64,000 nt of DNA from a virus. The translations under genes were made by a program, and so were the position numbers. The notes below the pieces were generated by a model. It had not been told where the DNA came from and searched no databases. It saw only the letters and a list, made by a program, of their open reading frames with translations. The DNA lies in the IMG/VR virus record IMGVR_UViG_3300001460_000004, positions 162,483 to 226,482 of that record; one strand, written 5' to 3'. How positions within the stretch are numbered: the stretch's first letter is position 1; each line of letters opens with the position of its first letter. Below, in pieces: positions 8,012 to 17,504 of the stretch.

Positions 8012-8738
8012 TATTGTATTCAAACCCTTTATTACGTATGCGTTCTAATACAGTATCAAATACAGTACCATCATCCCCAATAGATATTAGTATTACATTA
8101 GGAGATTGGTAAGTTAATCCGGTTAAACGCCCGTCCTTTAAGGCACAATTTATTAATTGATGATCATGTGGACCAAACCAAAATTGATTTTGTATTTCTT
8201 CTTCAGAATTGGCTATTATCTCTAACCGTTTTCCACTAGTTGCATGTGGTAAAAGTGATCGGCAGTGCAAGTGTATCCGACTTTCAGTTCCATAATTTTG
8301 TGCAGTATGTGTTAAGCCAGTGTCCATTAAACTCCAAACACCGTTAACAGGCATATGGTGTATAGTTTGATTATCAAAGTCCATCATAACAGCTAGTGGA
8401 TTTGTAGTAATAGCTAAGTGATACCGATCATCTTGATCACTGTGGGCACCGTAATACCTACGTGGATCTAGTTTTCTTAAATAGGCACCACCAACTGGTC
8501 CTAATAAATTTAATGCATCTCCAACAGGAGTATTTTCAAATTCTGGTAACAACACATATGGATCGTTTACATTTAAATTGGCTCCTGGTTTGACAACTGC
8601 ATCGCTACCATCTGGGGCAGTGTTTACTTTGTATGCCCATCCATTGTCTTTACCATTTGCCCATGGCATATTTAACACTTGCTCTATGAGCAAAGCTGTG
8701 TTAATATTAGCTAAGTGTGTTAGAGGTGTGAGTAGCAT
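7998..8738 (-). CDS. Aspartyl/asparaginyl beta-hydroxylase-like dioxygenase
   Basis: The core YYGAHSDQDDRYHLAI followed by HHMPVNGVWSLMD and GLTHTAQNYG matches the Asp/Asn hydroxylase fold: an iron-binding His in AHSD, a second His in THTAQN, and Arg near SRIHLH. Such enzymes use Fe(II) and 2-oxoglutarate. I chose the ATG at 8736-8738, giving 246 residues, because the upstream extension runs into the divergent gene. The target is unknown: a protein, or an amino-acid-like group on a glycan. Confidence 0.75.
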   Translation of the reverse strand: MLLTPLTHLANINTALLIEQVLNMPWANGKDNGWAYKVNTAPDGSDAVVKPGANLNVNDPYVLLPEFENTPVGDALNLLGPVGGAYLRKLDPRRYYGAHSDQDDRYHLAITTNPLAVMMDFDNQTIHHMPVNGVWSLMDTGLTHTAQNYGTESRIHLHCRSLLPHATSGKRLEIIANSEEEIQNQFWFGPHDHQLINCALKDGRLTGLTYQSPNVILISIGDDGTVFDTVLERIRNKGFEYNITDF

Positions 8739-8756
8739 GTTAGTACTTATTAAGAA

Positions 8757-9431
8757 ATGAAATACAAGTGTAAATATTGCAAAAAAGAATTTCAAAGGGA
8801 GAATACTCTTGCAGTGCATGTGTGCGAAAAGAAACGTAGATATTTAAATCGTAACGAACCTGGGGTATTAATTGGCTACAAGGCATATCTACGTTTCTAT
8901 GAAATAACACAGGGCAGTAAAAAAACAAAAACATATGAAGAATTTAGTAACACTGCATATTACAGAGCATTTGTAAAGTTTGGTTATTCTTGCAGAGACA
9001 TTAGATGTGTTAACATTGTACAGTTTACAGAATGGCTAATCAAACATAATAAAAAATTAGACAATTGGTGCAGTGACCGATTGTATACTGAATTTCTTGA
9101 GGTGTACTTAACAGTAGAAAGTGTAAACGATGCACTCACTCGAGCAATTGAAGAAAGCATACGCTGGAATGAAAAAACTGGTAATCCAACACATGATTAT
9201 TTGCGTTATGGAAATATAAATGAATTGTGTTATGCAGTTACAACAGGTAGAATAAGTGGATGGGTGTTGTATAACTGTAATAGCGGCCAGGAGTTGTTGA
9301 CTAAGTTAAATAAAGAACAAATTGAAATGCTTTGGCCATGGATTACTAGTGATATTTGGGCTAAAAAGTTTAAAGAGTATCCAGAAGATATGAAATATGC
9401 AAAACACATACTTAAAACAGCAGGTTGGTAA
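8757..9431 (+). CDS. C2H2-type zinc-finger phage protein
   Basis: The first 22 residues hold a zinc finger: CKYCKKEF, a spacer, then HVC. The other 200 residues form a globular domain of unknown fold with many Trp and Tyr. Similar proteins with one N-terminal finger are common in marine T4-like phages; the function there is unknown to me. It starts 18 bases from the divergent hydroxylase-like gene, and its stop overlaps the next ATG (TAATG). Confidence 0.8.
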   Translation: MKYKCKYCKKEFQRENTLAVHVCEKKRRYLNRNEPGVLIGYKAYLRFYEITQGSKKTKTYEEFSNTAYYRAFVKFGYSCRDIRCVNIVQFTEWLIKHNKKLDNWCSDRLYTEFLEVYLTVESVNDALTRAIEESIRWNEKTGNPTHDYLRYGNINELCYAVTTGRISGWVLYNCNSGQELLTKLNKEQIEMLWPWITSDIWAKKFKEYPEDMKYAKHILKTAGW

Positions 9432-10417
9432 TGATACTAATTGATTTTCCAGGTGGTGCACACGGCAACTATGTTGAATACATTTGCAATAGATTTCTAG
9501 CCGGAGTAAAAACCAATCCTAGTCCTTTTAAAAGCAGTGGTGTGAGTCATGCCAAAGAATACTATAGTCCAATTAAATTTGAGGCTAAACATTATTTTCA
9601 ATTTGAACCCAAAAGTGTGCTAGGTAGTACCCTAATTTCAATACAAGTAAAACAGCAACATTTGATGCAATTAATAGCGATCAATTTTTTACGTGCAGGC
9701 GAAGGAAATATTGATGTAAGAAAATTAGAAGATACACTGTATGATAGGTTAAAAGTTACCAACACTGGAATGATTGATAGCATACGCAAGAATTATATCA
9801 ACCAAAGTATACTTGGATACAAAGATATCAAGGATCCTAAGTGGCCCAATTGTGATAGTATAGAAGAATATCATCAATTACCACAGTACATTAAAAAAGA
9901 ATTAACTGAACTACACAACTTTGAATTTTGGGAGTTTGATGAAAACAACCCTTATTGTCCACGATGGATAATGAGAGATTATTTTTATCAAGGATTTATG
10001 GCCGAAGAAAACAGCGGTTTTTGGCAGTTTTGTTTAACACAAGAACGTGTGCGTCAAACAGCCCAACAAAGTTTGAGCATTGATTTTATGGATTTGTATA
10101 ATATAGATAGTTTCACAAATATTGTACAGCAAATTGCTAACTTTACTGGGTATACATTTGAAGAGACACAAGAGTTTAGAAACATACATCAAACATTTTT
10201 AAATAACCAACCTTTTAAAAACAGCTACAATTTTTGTAGTATGTTAATTACCGATATTATTAATAACCAAATTGATAAATTACCAGAACTTGATGTCTTG
10301 CAAGAAGGTTATATCTGTGCTAAACTATGTAAACATTATGACACCACTGTAGATTTAAGCGATGCCAGAGACTGGTTTAAAACATCAATATTACTTAAAG
10401 GATTTGTAAATGATTAA
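9431..10417 (+). CDS. Conserved phage protein with a sulfotransferase-like N-terminal loop
   Basis: Start set at ATG 9431, overlapping the upstream TAA, not the in-frame TTG at 9425. The N-terminus MILIDFPGGAHGNYVEY combines a beta strand with a GG-x-HGN loop, as in the gene at 99-884. NFEFWEFDENN in the middle also matches that gene. Family and function unknown. A sulfotransferase-type nucleotide-binding fold is a reasonable hypothesis. Confidence 0.75.
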   Translation: MILIDFPGGAHGNYVEYICNRFLAGVKTNPSPFKSSGVSHAKEYYSPIKFEAKHYFQFEPKSVLGSTLISIQVKQQHLMQLIAINFLRAGEGNIDVRKLEDTLYDRLKVTNTGMIDSIRKNYINQSILGYKDIKDPKWPNCDSIEEYHQLPQYIKKELTELHNFEFWEFDENNPYCPRWIMRDYFYQGFMAEENSGFWQFCLTQERVRQTAQQSLSIDFMDLYNIDSFTNIVQQIANFTGYTFEETQEFRNIHQTFLNNQPFKNSYNFCSMLITDIINNQIDKLPELDVLQEGYICAKLCKHYDTTVDLSDARDWFKTSILLKGFVND

Positions 10418-10691
10418 GCCAGTGATACAGTTTTTTAAAGAAAGCTATAGGCTTTCACCGCTTGCATATTATTGCGAATTAGCAGAAACTATATTATTAG
10501 TTTCTGCAAGTGCAATTCTTACATTAACAGTACTGGATCCTGCAACAAAGATTTTTATTCCGTTGTACCTGGCAGGCAGTATACTTGGAGTAGTTAGCAC
10601 AGTAATTCGCAAAGCAGGCTTTGCTATTGTATTGTGTGGGTGGTTTGTTGTAATGAATAGTATTGCAATGGTACAACTTTTTATACTATAG
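10410..10691 (+). CDS. Small membrane protein, three predicted helices
   Basis: Hydrophobic segments lie near residues 24-43, 50-66 and 70-91, so it is an integral membrane protein. Holin-like size, but no holin family is recognised. It overlaps the upstream gene by eight bases. Confidence 0.7.
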   Translation: MIKPVIQFFKESYRLSPLAYYCELAETILLVSASAILTLTVLDPATKIFIPLYLAGSILGVVSTVIRKAGFAIVLCGWFVVMNSIAMVQLFIL

Positions 10692-10698
10692 GTGAATA

Positions 10699-11262
10699 AT
10701 GGATATTGATATTGACTTTGCAGATCGTAAACATGTTTTAGATAGTCTAAAACATGTGCCAGCAAGAATGGACACTGTAAAAGGAGTGCGTAATCACAAT
10801 AGTGGTGTGTACTTTACTGAAATTCCATATGATAGTAAACATCAATGTGCTAGTATTGATTATGAAACTGCCGAAGAACGTGGGTATTTTAAAATTGATT
10901 TTTTAAATATGCATGTATACAATTTAATTAAAGATACTAATCATTACACAGCAATGCAAAACGCACAAGTACCGTGGGAACGATTATGGGAAGATGTTGA
11001 ATTTGCTCAACTGTTGGTTCATGTTGGTAATCATACCAACTTGTTGCAATCAATGCGTCCGGACAGTATAACTAGAATGGCTGCATTTATAAGTGTAATA
11101 CGCCCTGGTAAAGCACATTTACAAAATAAACCCTGGGATCAAGTCTTTGACAGTGTATTTGACGGTGACAACAGCAAAGGGTTTATCTTTAAAAAGAGTC
11201 ATGCAATCAGTTATGCAGCTTTGGTAGCATTGCATATGAATTTAATCCACTTTGCGGACTAG
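10699..11262 (+). CDS. DnaE-like mini-protein (DNA polymerase III alpha motifs)
   Basis: The protein opens with MDIDIDFADR, which matches the PDIDIDF-x-D catalytic motif of bacterial replicative polymerase DnaE. It later has SVIRPGKAH and FKKSHAISYAALVALHMN, which match the RPG and KSHA-x-AY segments of the same family. At 187 residues against more than 1,100 for DnaE, it is a greatly reduced derivative. I recall similar proteins in T4-like cyanophages. Whether it can polymerise DNA is unknown. It overlaps the converging gene by 21 bases. Confidence 0.75.
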   Translation: MDIDIDFADRKHVLDSLKHVPARMDTVKGVRNHNSGVYFTEIPYDSKHQCASIDYETAEERGYFKIDFLNMHVYNLIKDTNHYTAMQNAQVPWERLWEDVEFAQLLVHVGNHTNLLQSMRPDSITRMAAFISVIRPGKAHLQNKPWDQVFDSVFDGDNSKGFIFKKSHAISYAALVALHMNLIHFAD

Positions 11263-11619
11263 CATAATACTACGGCGCCTACCTTTGTTACGTTGTATAT
11301 TCTTTAAACTACACACAGGACCATGAATTATTTGTAGATGTTTGTTGCTAAAAGTTTTTAAACAAAACTTAAATGGTTCCCAATCCTTCTTTAAAAACAA
11401 GTTTATTGGTATACTTCGATTGCTCTCCCACCACCATTGATGTGCTAATTCTAAGTATTCTTCCTTGAGTCCTCTTTCGATTACATCACCAAAGTCATAT
11501 ATGCTTGTTAGCGTATCGCCTCGATTTTGTATTACGCCTATGTGTTCATTTCCCACATAGTCGACAAGGCTCAAGAAGGGGTAATTTTGGTTTAGTTTGT
11601 TAAAGACATTGTTTACCAT
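11242..11619 (-). CDS. Conserved phage protein of unknown function
   Basis: A 125-residue, basic protein with an HQWWWESNRSIPINLF block; no family recognised. On the minus strand a TATAAT sits four bases before its ATG without a clear -35 box, so its promoter is uncertain. Its 3' end overlaps the DnaE-like gene by 21 bases. Confidence 0.65.
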   Translation of the reverse strand: MVNNVFNKLNQNYPFLSLVDYVGNEHIGVIQNRGDTLTSIYDFGDVIERGLKEEYLELAHQWWWESNRSIPINLFLKKDWEPFKFCLKTFSNKHLQIIHGPVCSLKNIQRNKGRRRSIMLVRKVD

Positions 11620-11624
11620 AAATA
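11619..11624 (+). promoter_or_regulatory. T4-type late promoter (TAAATA)
   Basis: CATAAATAT precedes a short leader with an AAGGAG ribosome-binding site and the ATG of the structural gene at 11642. The box also overlaps the start codon of the minus-strand gene. Confidence 0.65.
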
Positions 11625-11641
11625 TTATAAGGAGTTCCTAG

Positions 11642-12421
11642 ATGTATGCAGCTACAGTATATTTATACCAACAAATTCAGAAGGTCTTACTTGTGGACAA
11701 CTCTGATGGAAGTTACTTTGACCGGAGGTGGAGTGAAGTGTATTCAAAAAAATTAAAATTAAATTTAGGAGTCGATAATGTTATTTTGTTTGCATTTGAA
11801 AATCAAGATCAAAAACCAGTAAACATTTCAGGCAGTACATTCACATTTCGTCTCATAAGCCAAAATGGTGAACAGTTACTATTAGCCAAAGAGTTAGTTA
11901 GTCTCAATAATGCCAAAGGACGTGCTAAAGTTACCATTACCAGTGCTGACATAAACACATTATTTGAGCAACCTGCTAGTTGGAGTATTGAGCAAGCAAG
12001 TGGTAATCTTGAAACCGCAGTATTAGTAGATGCATACAGTGGTGCTCGCGGAGACATTGAAGTTAATAACAGTGTGTATCCTGCATTTGTGCCCAGCAAA
12101 ACATTAACTATTCCTGCACAAGCGCCAGACAGTACAATTTATTATACTAGCACAGTAACAACAGAAGGTGTAGACCAAACAACATTTGTAGTAACTCCTA
12201 ATGGATTCACAGGAGAGATAAGAGTTAATGGTGCAGTTGATACTAGCGGTGATTGGTATGATATTACTTTTGTAGACTTTTCAACACAAGCAACTGTTGA
12301 CGAAGTGCAACTTGTCAATAGCAGTGATTTAATTGGACTCAACGTCCCAGGATATCATCCCTATTTGCGTTTAGAATTTGTTATAAGTGCAGGAAGCATT
12401 AGCAACATACTTTATCGATAA
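11642..12421 (+). CDS. Putative tail or baseplate structural protein
   Basis: A late-type promoter with a strong ribosome-binding site and a beta-rich, Thr/Ser/Val-rich sequence of 259 residues suggest a virion protein. The C-terminal part (VPGYHPYLRLEF) looks like a carbohydrate-binding or collar domain, but no family is recognised. It is followed at once by an SGNH gene whose ATG shares its last base. Confidence 0.7.
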   Translation: MYAATVYLYQQIQKVLLVDNSDGSYFDRRWSEVYSKKLKLNLGVDNVILFAFENQDQKPVNISGSTFTFRLISQNGEQLLLAKELVSLNNAKGRAKVTITSADINTLFEQPASWSIEQASGNLETAVLVDAYSGARGDIEVNNSVYPAFVPSKTLTIPAQAPDSTIYYTSTVTTEGVDQTTFVVTPNGFTGEIRVNGAVDTSGDWYDITFVDFSTQATVDEVQLVNSSDLIGLNVPGYHPYLRLEFVISAGSISNILYR

Positions 12422-13125
12422 TGAAAAAAATTGTAAGTTTTGGAGATAGCTATGTTTGGGGCGATGAATTAATTGATCCTAAATTAGCAACACAACCTGA
12501 TGCACATCCAGTGTTGATTGAAAATACCAAATACAGAGAACAAAACTGTTATACGGGTTTGTTGGCCAACAGCTATGGTATTCCATACGAAAACTTTGGA
12601 ATACCAGGTGGAAGTTTACAAAGCACAGTTTGGACATATCTTTGGTGGCTTGATAATGAAAAACTACCCATTGAAGATTGTTTAGTTCTAGTTGGACTTA
12701 CTGAACCTGGTAGGCACAGTTTTTATAATCCAAAGCATCGTGTGTATCCAAATGATACAGATTGGAATCGTTTTGTACACAGTAGCTGGATACATAGTAA
12801 CAATAGCAGTGACAATGAACAGTGGCATGAACTTGTTAAGTTACACACAGTATTGACAGATTGTCAAGCGTTAAGAGATCTAACACTACATACCACTCAA
12901 TTGTTTTTTGAAAACACACAACATTCACATCCTGTGGTACAATTTTTTACATTGAATCACACAGCTACTAAACCATACTCCACATTGTGGAATTCTACAC
13001 AAAGCCTACGTGACTTAACCCTGTCACCAAAATTACAAAAACCAAATGGTCATCCCAACGAAATTGGACATAAAATTATAAAAGAAGTCTTGCAAGAATA
13101 CATATACCGTGCTATACTAAGTTAA
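12421..13125 (+). CDS. SGNH-type hydrolase-like protein
   Basis: Block I is near-canonical, VSFGDSYVWGDEL at residues 5-17 (GDS nucleophile). Block III is weak, and the C-terminal block is GHPNEIGH with the catalytic His near its end. This is the clearest of four SGNH-like proteins in the window. It probably acts on O-acyl groups of a surface sugar. It overlaps its neighbours by one base on each side, as a translationally coupled operon member. Confidence 0.8.
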   Translation: MKKIVSFGDSYVWGDELIDPKLATQPDAHPVLIENTKYREQNCYTGLLANSYGIPYENFGIPGGSLQSTVWTYLWWLDNEKLPIEDCLVLVGLTEPGRHSFYNPKHRVYPNDTDWNRFVHSSWIHSNNSSDNEQWHELVKLHTVLTDCQALRDLTLHTTQLFFENTQHSHPVVQFFTLNHTATKPYSTLWNSTQSLRDLTLSPKLQKPNGHPNEIGHKIIKEVLQEYIYRAILS

Positions 13126-14078
13126 TGTTAAATGCAATTGAATTATTTCCAACTGGTAAACAAACCAGTAGTGGCTGGTACAGCTACAATGCTCCTTGTT
13201 GTGTACACAATGGAGAAAATGCCGATCGACGCAAGCGTGGTGGACTAAAGCCACGTGACAATGGTTGGAGTTATCATTGTTTTAATTGTGGATATACTGC
13301 TAGTTTTACAATTGGTAGACAAGTAAGTTTTAAAGCAAGACGCTTACTGTCCTGGTTTGGTGTTGATAGTTCTGATATTGATAGATTAAATTTAGAAAGT
13401 CTACGCCAACGCAGTTTATTGGATGCAATTGATCAACAACCCAAACGTAAAATAACATTTGATTTTGCAGAAAAACAATTGCCAGATGGGTGCTCTAACC
13501 CAACAGAACAAACAAATGAATACATAATTAATCGTGGCATACATCAAGTGGGTTTTCCTTTTTTAAGTTATAAAAGAGGACCAAGACTTGGTATTGTAAC
13601 TCCGTTTACGTACAACGACACGATAGTAGGAAGTAGTATACGTTTCCTAGATGATCGTATACCTAAGTATATTAACGATAAACCACAAGGATATGTTTTT
13701 GGTATAGATTTGCAACGTAATAACTGGGAACATGTATTTGTAGTTGAAGGTGTATTTGATGCGTTGTCAATACAAGGTGTTGCTGTGTTACATGACGATG
13801 TAAATGATGCACAAGCTGAACTCATCAACAATTTAAGACGTAGTGTAACAGTAATACCTGACCAAGACAACGCAGGTGTAAAACTAATAGACCGTGCAGT
13901 TGAACTAGGTTGGGCTGTAAGTATACCAAAGTGGCCCAACAACGATATCAAAGACGTAAATGACGCAGTTGTAAAATATGGAATGACAGCAACAATGATT
14001 TTTATAATGCAAGCACGTAATACAAGTAAAATTAAAATTGAATTAGCAAAAAAAGCATTGGTTAGGAAGTTAAAATGA
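13125..14078 (+). CDS. DNA primase (gp61-type)
   Basis: The zinc-binding part has C25, C26, H28 and C52-x-x-C55 (CFNCG). A Toprim domain follows, with FVVEGVFDAL (Glu near 208), the DQD motif near residues 246-248 and NDIKDVND afterwards. At 317 residues it is close to T4 gp61. In T4 the primase binds the gp41 helicase and makes short RNA primers, and here the helicase gene follows 28 bases downstream. Confidence 0.92.
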   Translation: MLNAIELFPTGKQTSSGWYSYNAPCCVHNGENADRRKRGGLKPRDNGWSYHCFNCGYTASFTIGRQVSFKARRLLSWFGVDSSDIDRLNLESLRQRSLLDAIDQQPKRKITFDFAEKQLPDGCSNPTEQTNEYIINRGIHQVGFPFLSYKRGPRLGIVTPFTYNDTIVGSSIRFLDDRIPKYINDKPQGYVFGIDLQRNNWEHVFVVEGVFDALSIQGVAVLHDDVNDAQAELINNLRRSVTVIPDQDNAGVKLIDRAVELGWAVSIPKWPNNDIKDVNDAVVKYGMTATMIFIMQARNTSKIKIELAKKALVRKLK

Positions 14079-14106
14079 TAAACAACTGTACGCAGGAGAA
14101 CACTTA

Positions 14107-15495
14107 ATGCTTAAAGAATACAATCTCGATGTACAGAAATTGTTTTTAGAAATGATGTTAGAAGATGCACAAAGTTATGTGCGTATTCAAAACATATTCA
14201 ATCCAGAAAACTTTGATCGAAGCTTGATCGAAGTAGCTAAGTTCATTAAAGATCATTGTGATGATTACAAAACAATGCCAGAGATAGCTCAGATAAACTC
14301 CAGCACTGGCGTGACACTAAGTCCAGTACCTGATCTCAACAGTGGACACTTTGAATGGTTTATGACCGAGTTTGAAAACTTTACTAAAAGACAAGAACTT
14401 GAACGAGCAATACTAAAAGCTGCAGACTTATTAGAAAAAGGTACGTATGAGCCAGTTGAAAAACTTATCAAAGATGCAGTACAAATAAGTTTGACACGTG
14501 ATTTAGGAATAAATTATTTTGATGATCCACGTGCCAGGCTAACTGCTTTAAAAAACAACAATGGTCAAAACAGCACAGGCTGGAAAGCACTTGATAAAAT
14601 GTTGTATGGTGGGTTTAACAGAGGCGAACTACAAATATTTGCAGGCGGATCGGGCTCGGGCAAGAGTTTGGTTATGCAAAATTTAGCAGTTAACTGGATA
14701 CAAGCAGGACTCAATGGTGTGTACATTACACTAGAATTAAGTGAAGGCTTAACTGCAATGCGTGTTGATAGCATGTTAACGGGCACCAGTAGCAAAGACA
14801 TTTTTCGAGAGTTAGATAATGTTGAAATGAAAATTAAAATGGCTGGCAAAGCAAGTGGGCAACTACAAGTCAAGTACATGCCAGCACAAAGCAATGTAAA
14901 TGACATTAGGGCGTATTTAAAAGAATTAGAAATACAAAGTGGTTACAAAACAGACTTTTTGTTAGTTGACTATCTAGACTTATTGATGCCGGTTAGTGCA
15001 AAAGTTAGCCCAAATGATCAATTTATTAAAGACAAGTATGTAAGCGAAGAACTACGCAATTTAGCAAAAGAGTTAAATGTATTGTTTGTAACAGCATCGC
15101 AATTAAATCGTAGTGCAGTTGAAGAAATTGAATTCGACCACAGTCATATTGCTGGTGGTATTAGTAAAATTAATACAGCAGATAATGTGTTTGGTATATT
15201 TACTAGCAGGGCAATGCGTGAACGTGGGCGATATCAGATACAAGCAATGAAAACACGTAGTAGTAGTGGAGTTGGACAAAAAATTGATTTAGATTTTGAT
15301 ATAGCTAGTTTAAGAATTATGGATTGCGATGAAGATGCACAGCAAAGCAGTAGCGGGCATGGTAACATATACGAAAGCATTAAAGCAACAACAAATGTTA
15401 ACGACACAAGTAGTCCAGTTACCGAAACTCGAAAAGTTGAAGCAGATGTGCAAAGTAGTAAACTTAAAGGCTTGCTAGCATCAATGAAATCATGA
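14107..15495 (+). CDS. Replicative DNA helicase (gp41/DnaB-type)
   Basis: 462 residues with an N-terminal helical domain and a RecA-like core. Walker A GGSGSGKS lies at residues 180-187, and Walker B is in FLLVDYLDLL. A conserved ASQLNRSAVEE segment (sensor) and an Arg-rich end follow, as in DnaB-type hexameric helicases. A GGAG ribosome-binding site precedes the ATG. It travels 5'-3' on the lagging strand with the primase encoded just upstream. Confidence 0.93.
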   Translation: MLKEYNLDVQKLFLEMMLEDAQSYVRIQNIFNPENFDRSLIEVAKFIKDHCDDYKTMPEIAQINSSTGVTLSPVPDLNSGHFEWFMTEFENFTKRQELERAILKAADLLEKGTYEPVEKLIKDAVQISLTRDLGINYFDDPRARLTALKNNNGQNSTGWKALDKMLYGGFNRGELQIFAGGSGSGKSLVMQNLAVNWIQAGLNGVYITLELSEGLTAMRVDSMLTGTSSKDIFRELDNVEMKIKMAGKASGQLQVKYMPAQSNVNDIRAYLKELEIQSGYKTDFLLVDYLDLLMPVSAKVSPNDQFIKDKYVSEELRNLAKELNVLFVTASQLNRSAVEEIEFDHSHIAGGISKINTADNVFGIFTSRAMRERGRYQIQAMKTRSSSGVGQKIDLDFDIASLRIMDCDEDAQQSSSGHGNIYESIKATTNVNDTSSPVTETRKVEADVQSSKLKGLLASMKS

Positions 15496-16349
15496 TATTA
15501 CCTAAGTTAGTTATTCCCAGTAGAATTAATCAACATTGGATAGAGAGTGGAATGGACTCGTACGATCTCTGTGTTGACAAAAAACATTTTAAAAAATACC
15601 CACACACTGTAAAATATTATTACAACAGCCGTGGTTTTCGTGACCGTGAATGGCCTAACTCAGTAGATGATTGCATATGGTGTGTTGGTGATAGTTTTAC
15701 AGTAGGGTTAGGGGTACCACATGAACACAGCTGGAGTTATATACTAGGGGAACGTTTGAATAAACGCACAATAAATGTTAGCATGGATGGTGCTAGCAAC
15801 ACATGGATACGCAGGCAAGCTGTACAAATACTAGAACTACAACCCAAGTTACTAATACTACAATGGAGTTACATCACTAGACGAGAAGCAACTATGGATC
15901 AATTGTGGCAAAAGTTCTACGATAGTGTGAGAGATCCAAGTTGGCCAGAATGTAAAACCTATGCACAAATTTCAGAGTTACCCGAGTGGATAAGAACTGA
16001 ACTTGAAACAGTGCATAACTGTAGCAATGTTATGGAAAACATCGACGATACTAATAAGCGTCTACGTTATACTCATACCAGCGACGAACAAGACAAAGAA
16101 CATTTATACGATCAAATTACACAAGTTGAAAGTGCAGTAGATTCAACTTTATTAATACATAGTTTTGTGCCTCATTTTAGTCCAAATGGATATGCTGTTC
16201 CCATTCCTAAAAGTATACAACCAAGACATATACCTGAAATAACTAAATTAGATCTTGCTCGGGACGGTCATCACTATGATCGGTTAACTGCTGAACATTT
16301 TGTTGATCAGTTGGAGAATTTAATAACTGAGAACAGTGCCATTTCCTAA
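15492..16349 (+). CDS. SGNH-type hydrolase-like protein
   Basis: Block I reads CVGDSFTVGLGV (GDS near residue 61-63), block II includes NVSMDGASNTW, and the catalytic DxxH-type block is DGHHYD near the C-terminus. These mark the SGNH esterase fold. The start overlaps the helicase stop by four bases. The last 107 bases, which hold the catalytic His, are also coding on the other strand for the sulfotransferase-like gene. Confidence 0.78.
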   Translation: MILPKLVIPSRINQHWIESGMDSYDLCVDKKHFKKYPHTVKYYYNSRGFRDREWPNSVDDCIWCVGDSFTVGLGVPHEHSWSYILGERLNKRTINVSMDGASNTWIRRQAVQILELQPKLLILQWSYITRREATMDQLWQKFYDSVRDPSWPECKTYAQISELPEWIRTELETVHNCSNVMENIDDTNKRLRYTHTSDEQDKEHLYDQITQVESAVDSTLLIHSFVPHFSPNGYAVPIPKSIQPRHIPEITKLDLARDGHHYDRLTAEHFVDQLENLITENSAIS

Positions 16350-17454
16350 GTTCTTCGGATTCTTTTACAGCACTATCATCGCTGTTGTATGGCTTACCTA
16401 TCCCGTTTTCTGCAACCCATTCGTTATACCAACCAGCAACTTCATCAAAGTTTTTAATCATTAATTTTTTTTCAGCCATAGTTTGTAATTTTATAGGCAT
16501 TCCGGTTACTAATGCACCACGATCGGTTAGCTCTTTGATTGCTAGAAAACTTTTGGTGTATGCTTTGCTATTGTTTAACAAGTACTGTTGATCAGTATTG
16601 CTTAAACTTTGAATAATACCATTACGAGTGCTAGTATCATCTGGCACACTTAATTGAAAGTTTGGTTTGTTACTTTTATCTTCTAACAGCAATGTTGGTT
16701 CTACTTGTTTACTAAGTCCACTTATATCTCCCAGCAAGTAATGACATCGATTCCAGTCTTCAAATTCAATGCCAAATATATCATTCCAGTTACGTTTTTC
16801 TTGATGATTAAAGCAAGGTAATTCTAAACAAAATTCTTCAGCTCGAGGCATGTCTTGCTCGTAAACAAAGTAACTACCAACAGTAAAATATTGATCTACC
16901 CACTCTAAGTATTTTGCATAGTCTTGAAGATATTTTATTAAACTCATGCGAGGAACTTTAATTTTTATACTGTAAAGGTCTTCGTAGTAATCTGCTTTAT
17001 CTAATGGGTTGTAAACATTAAGTTTGTCACTGCGGGTTACAATAACCCAACTTAGTGCATGTTCAAACAAATTTTCTCTTTGGGCACTAATAATATAAAA
17101 ATGTTCATTTAGATATTTGTAAAATTCAACTTGTTGTGCAATTGGGTCATTGCGATTGCGAATATGATATTGTGCTAATCTGCTAGTTTTATAATGATCT
17201 ACACTGCTTAGTAAATCTGTTATTTCGCTAAGTGTTTGATGATATCCTCTAGGTTGGTCAATTCTTTCTGGCTTTCCAAGAATTTCACTATTGTATTCTG
17301 GGCTAAAGTATCGTATAATACCATTAGTAAGTTCGTGTAAGTTTATTACTGGACGATCGTATTTGTGTGCATTCATTAAAATAGTCAGTAATCTTTGCAA
17401 AAAAGTACTGCCAACTCGATCTGGAGTTAATATTAATACATTGTTATGGTTCAT
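16243..17454 (-). CDS. Sulfotransferase-like protein
   Basis: The N-terminal LILTPDRVGSTFLQRLLT is the 5'-phosphosulfate-binding loop pattern of sulfotransferases (GS/T after a strand). The 403-residue length is longer than the usual 250-300, with an extra C-terminal domain. The family transfers sulfate from PAPS to sugars or lipids. A TAAATA box lies five bases upstream of its ATG. Its 3' end overlaps the converging SGNH gene by 107 bases. Confidence 0.72.
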   Translation of the reverse strand: MNHNNVLILTPDRVGSTFLQRLLTILMNAHKYDRPVINLHELTNGIIRYFSPEYNSEILGKPERIDQPRGYHQTLSEITDLLSSVDHYKTSRLAQYHIRNRNDPIAQQVEFYKYLNEHFYIISAQRENLFEHALSWVIVTRSDKLNVYNPLDKADYYEDLYSIKIKVPRMSLIKYLQDYAKYLEWVDQYFTVGSYFVYEQDMPRAEEFCLELPCFNHQEKRNWNDIFGIEFEDWNRCHYLLGDISGLSKQVEPTLLLEDKSNKPNFQLSVPDDTSTRNGIIQSLSNTDQQYLLNNSKAYTKSFLAIKELTDRGALVTGMPIKLQTMAEKKLMIKNFDEVAGWYNEWVAENGIGKPYNSDDSAVKESEELRKWHCSQLLNSPTDQQNVQQLTDHSDDRPEQDLI

Positions 17455-17459
17455 GATAA

Positions 17460-17465
17460 TATTTA
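17460..17465 (-). promoter_or_regulatory. Late promoter-like TAAATA, leaderless arrangement
   Basis: Read on the minus strand, TAAATA ends five bases before the ATG at 17452-17454, and there is no ribosome-binding site. Confidence 0.6.
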
Positions 17466-17504
17466 TAACTACCCTAACTGCCCCAGGCTATAAGTAACAC
17501 TGCA

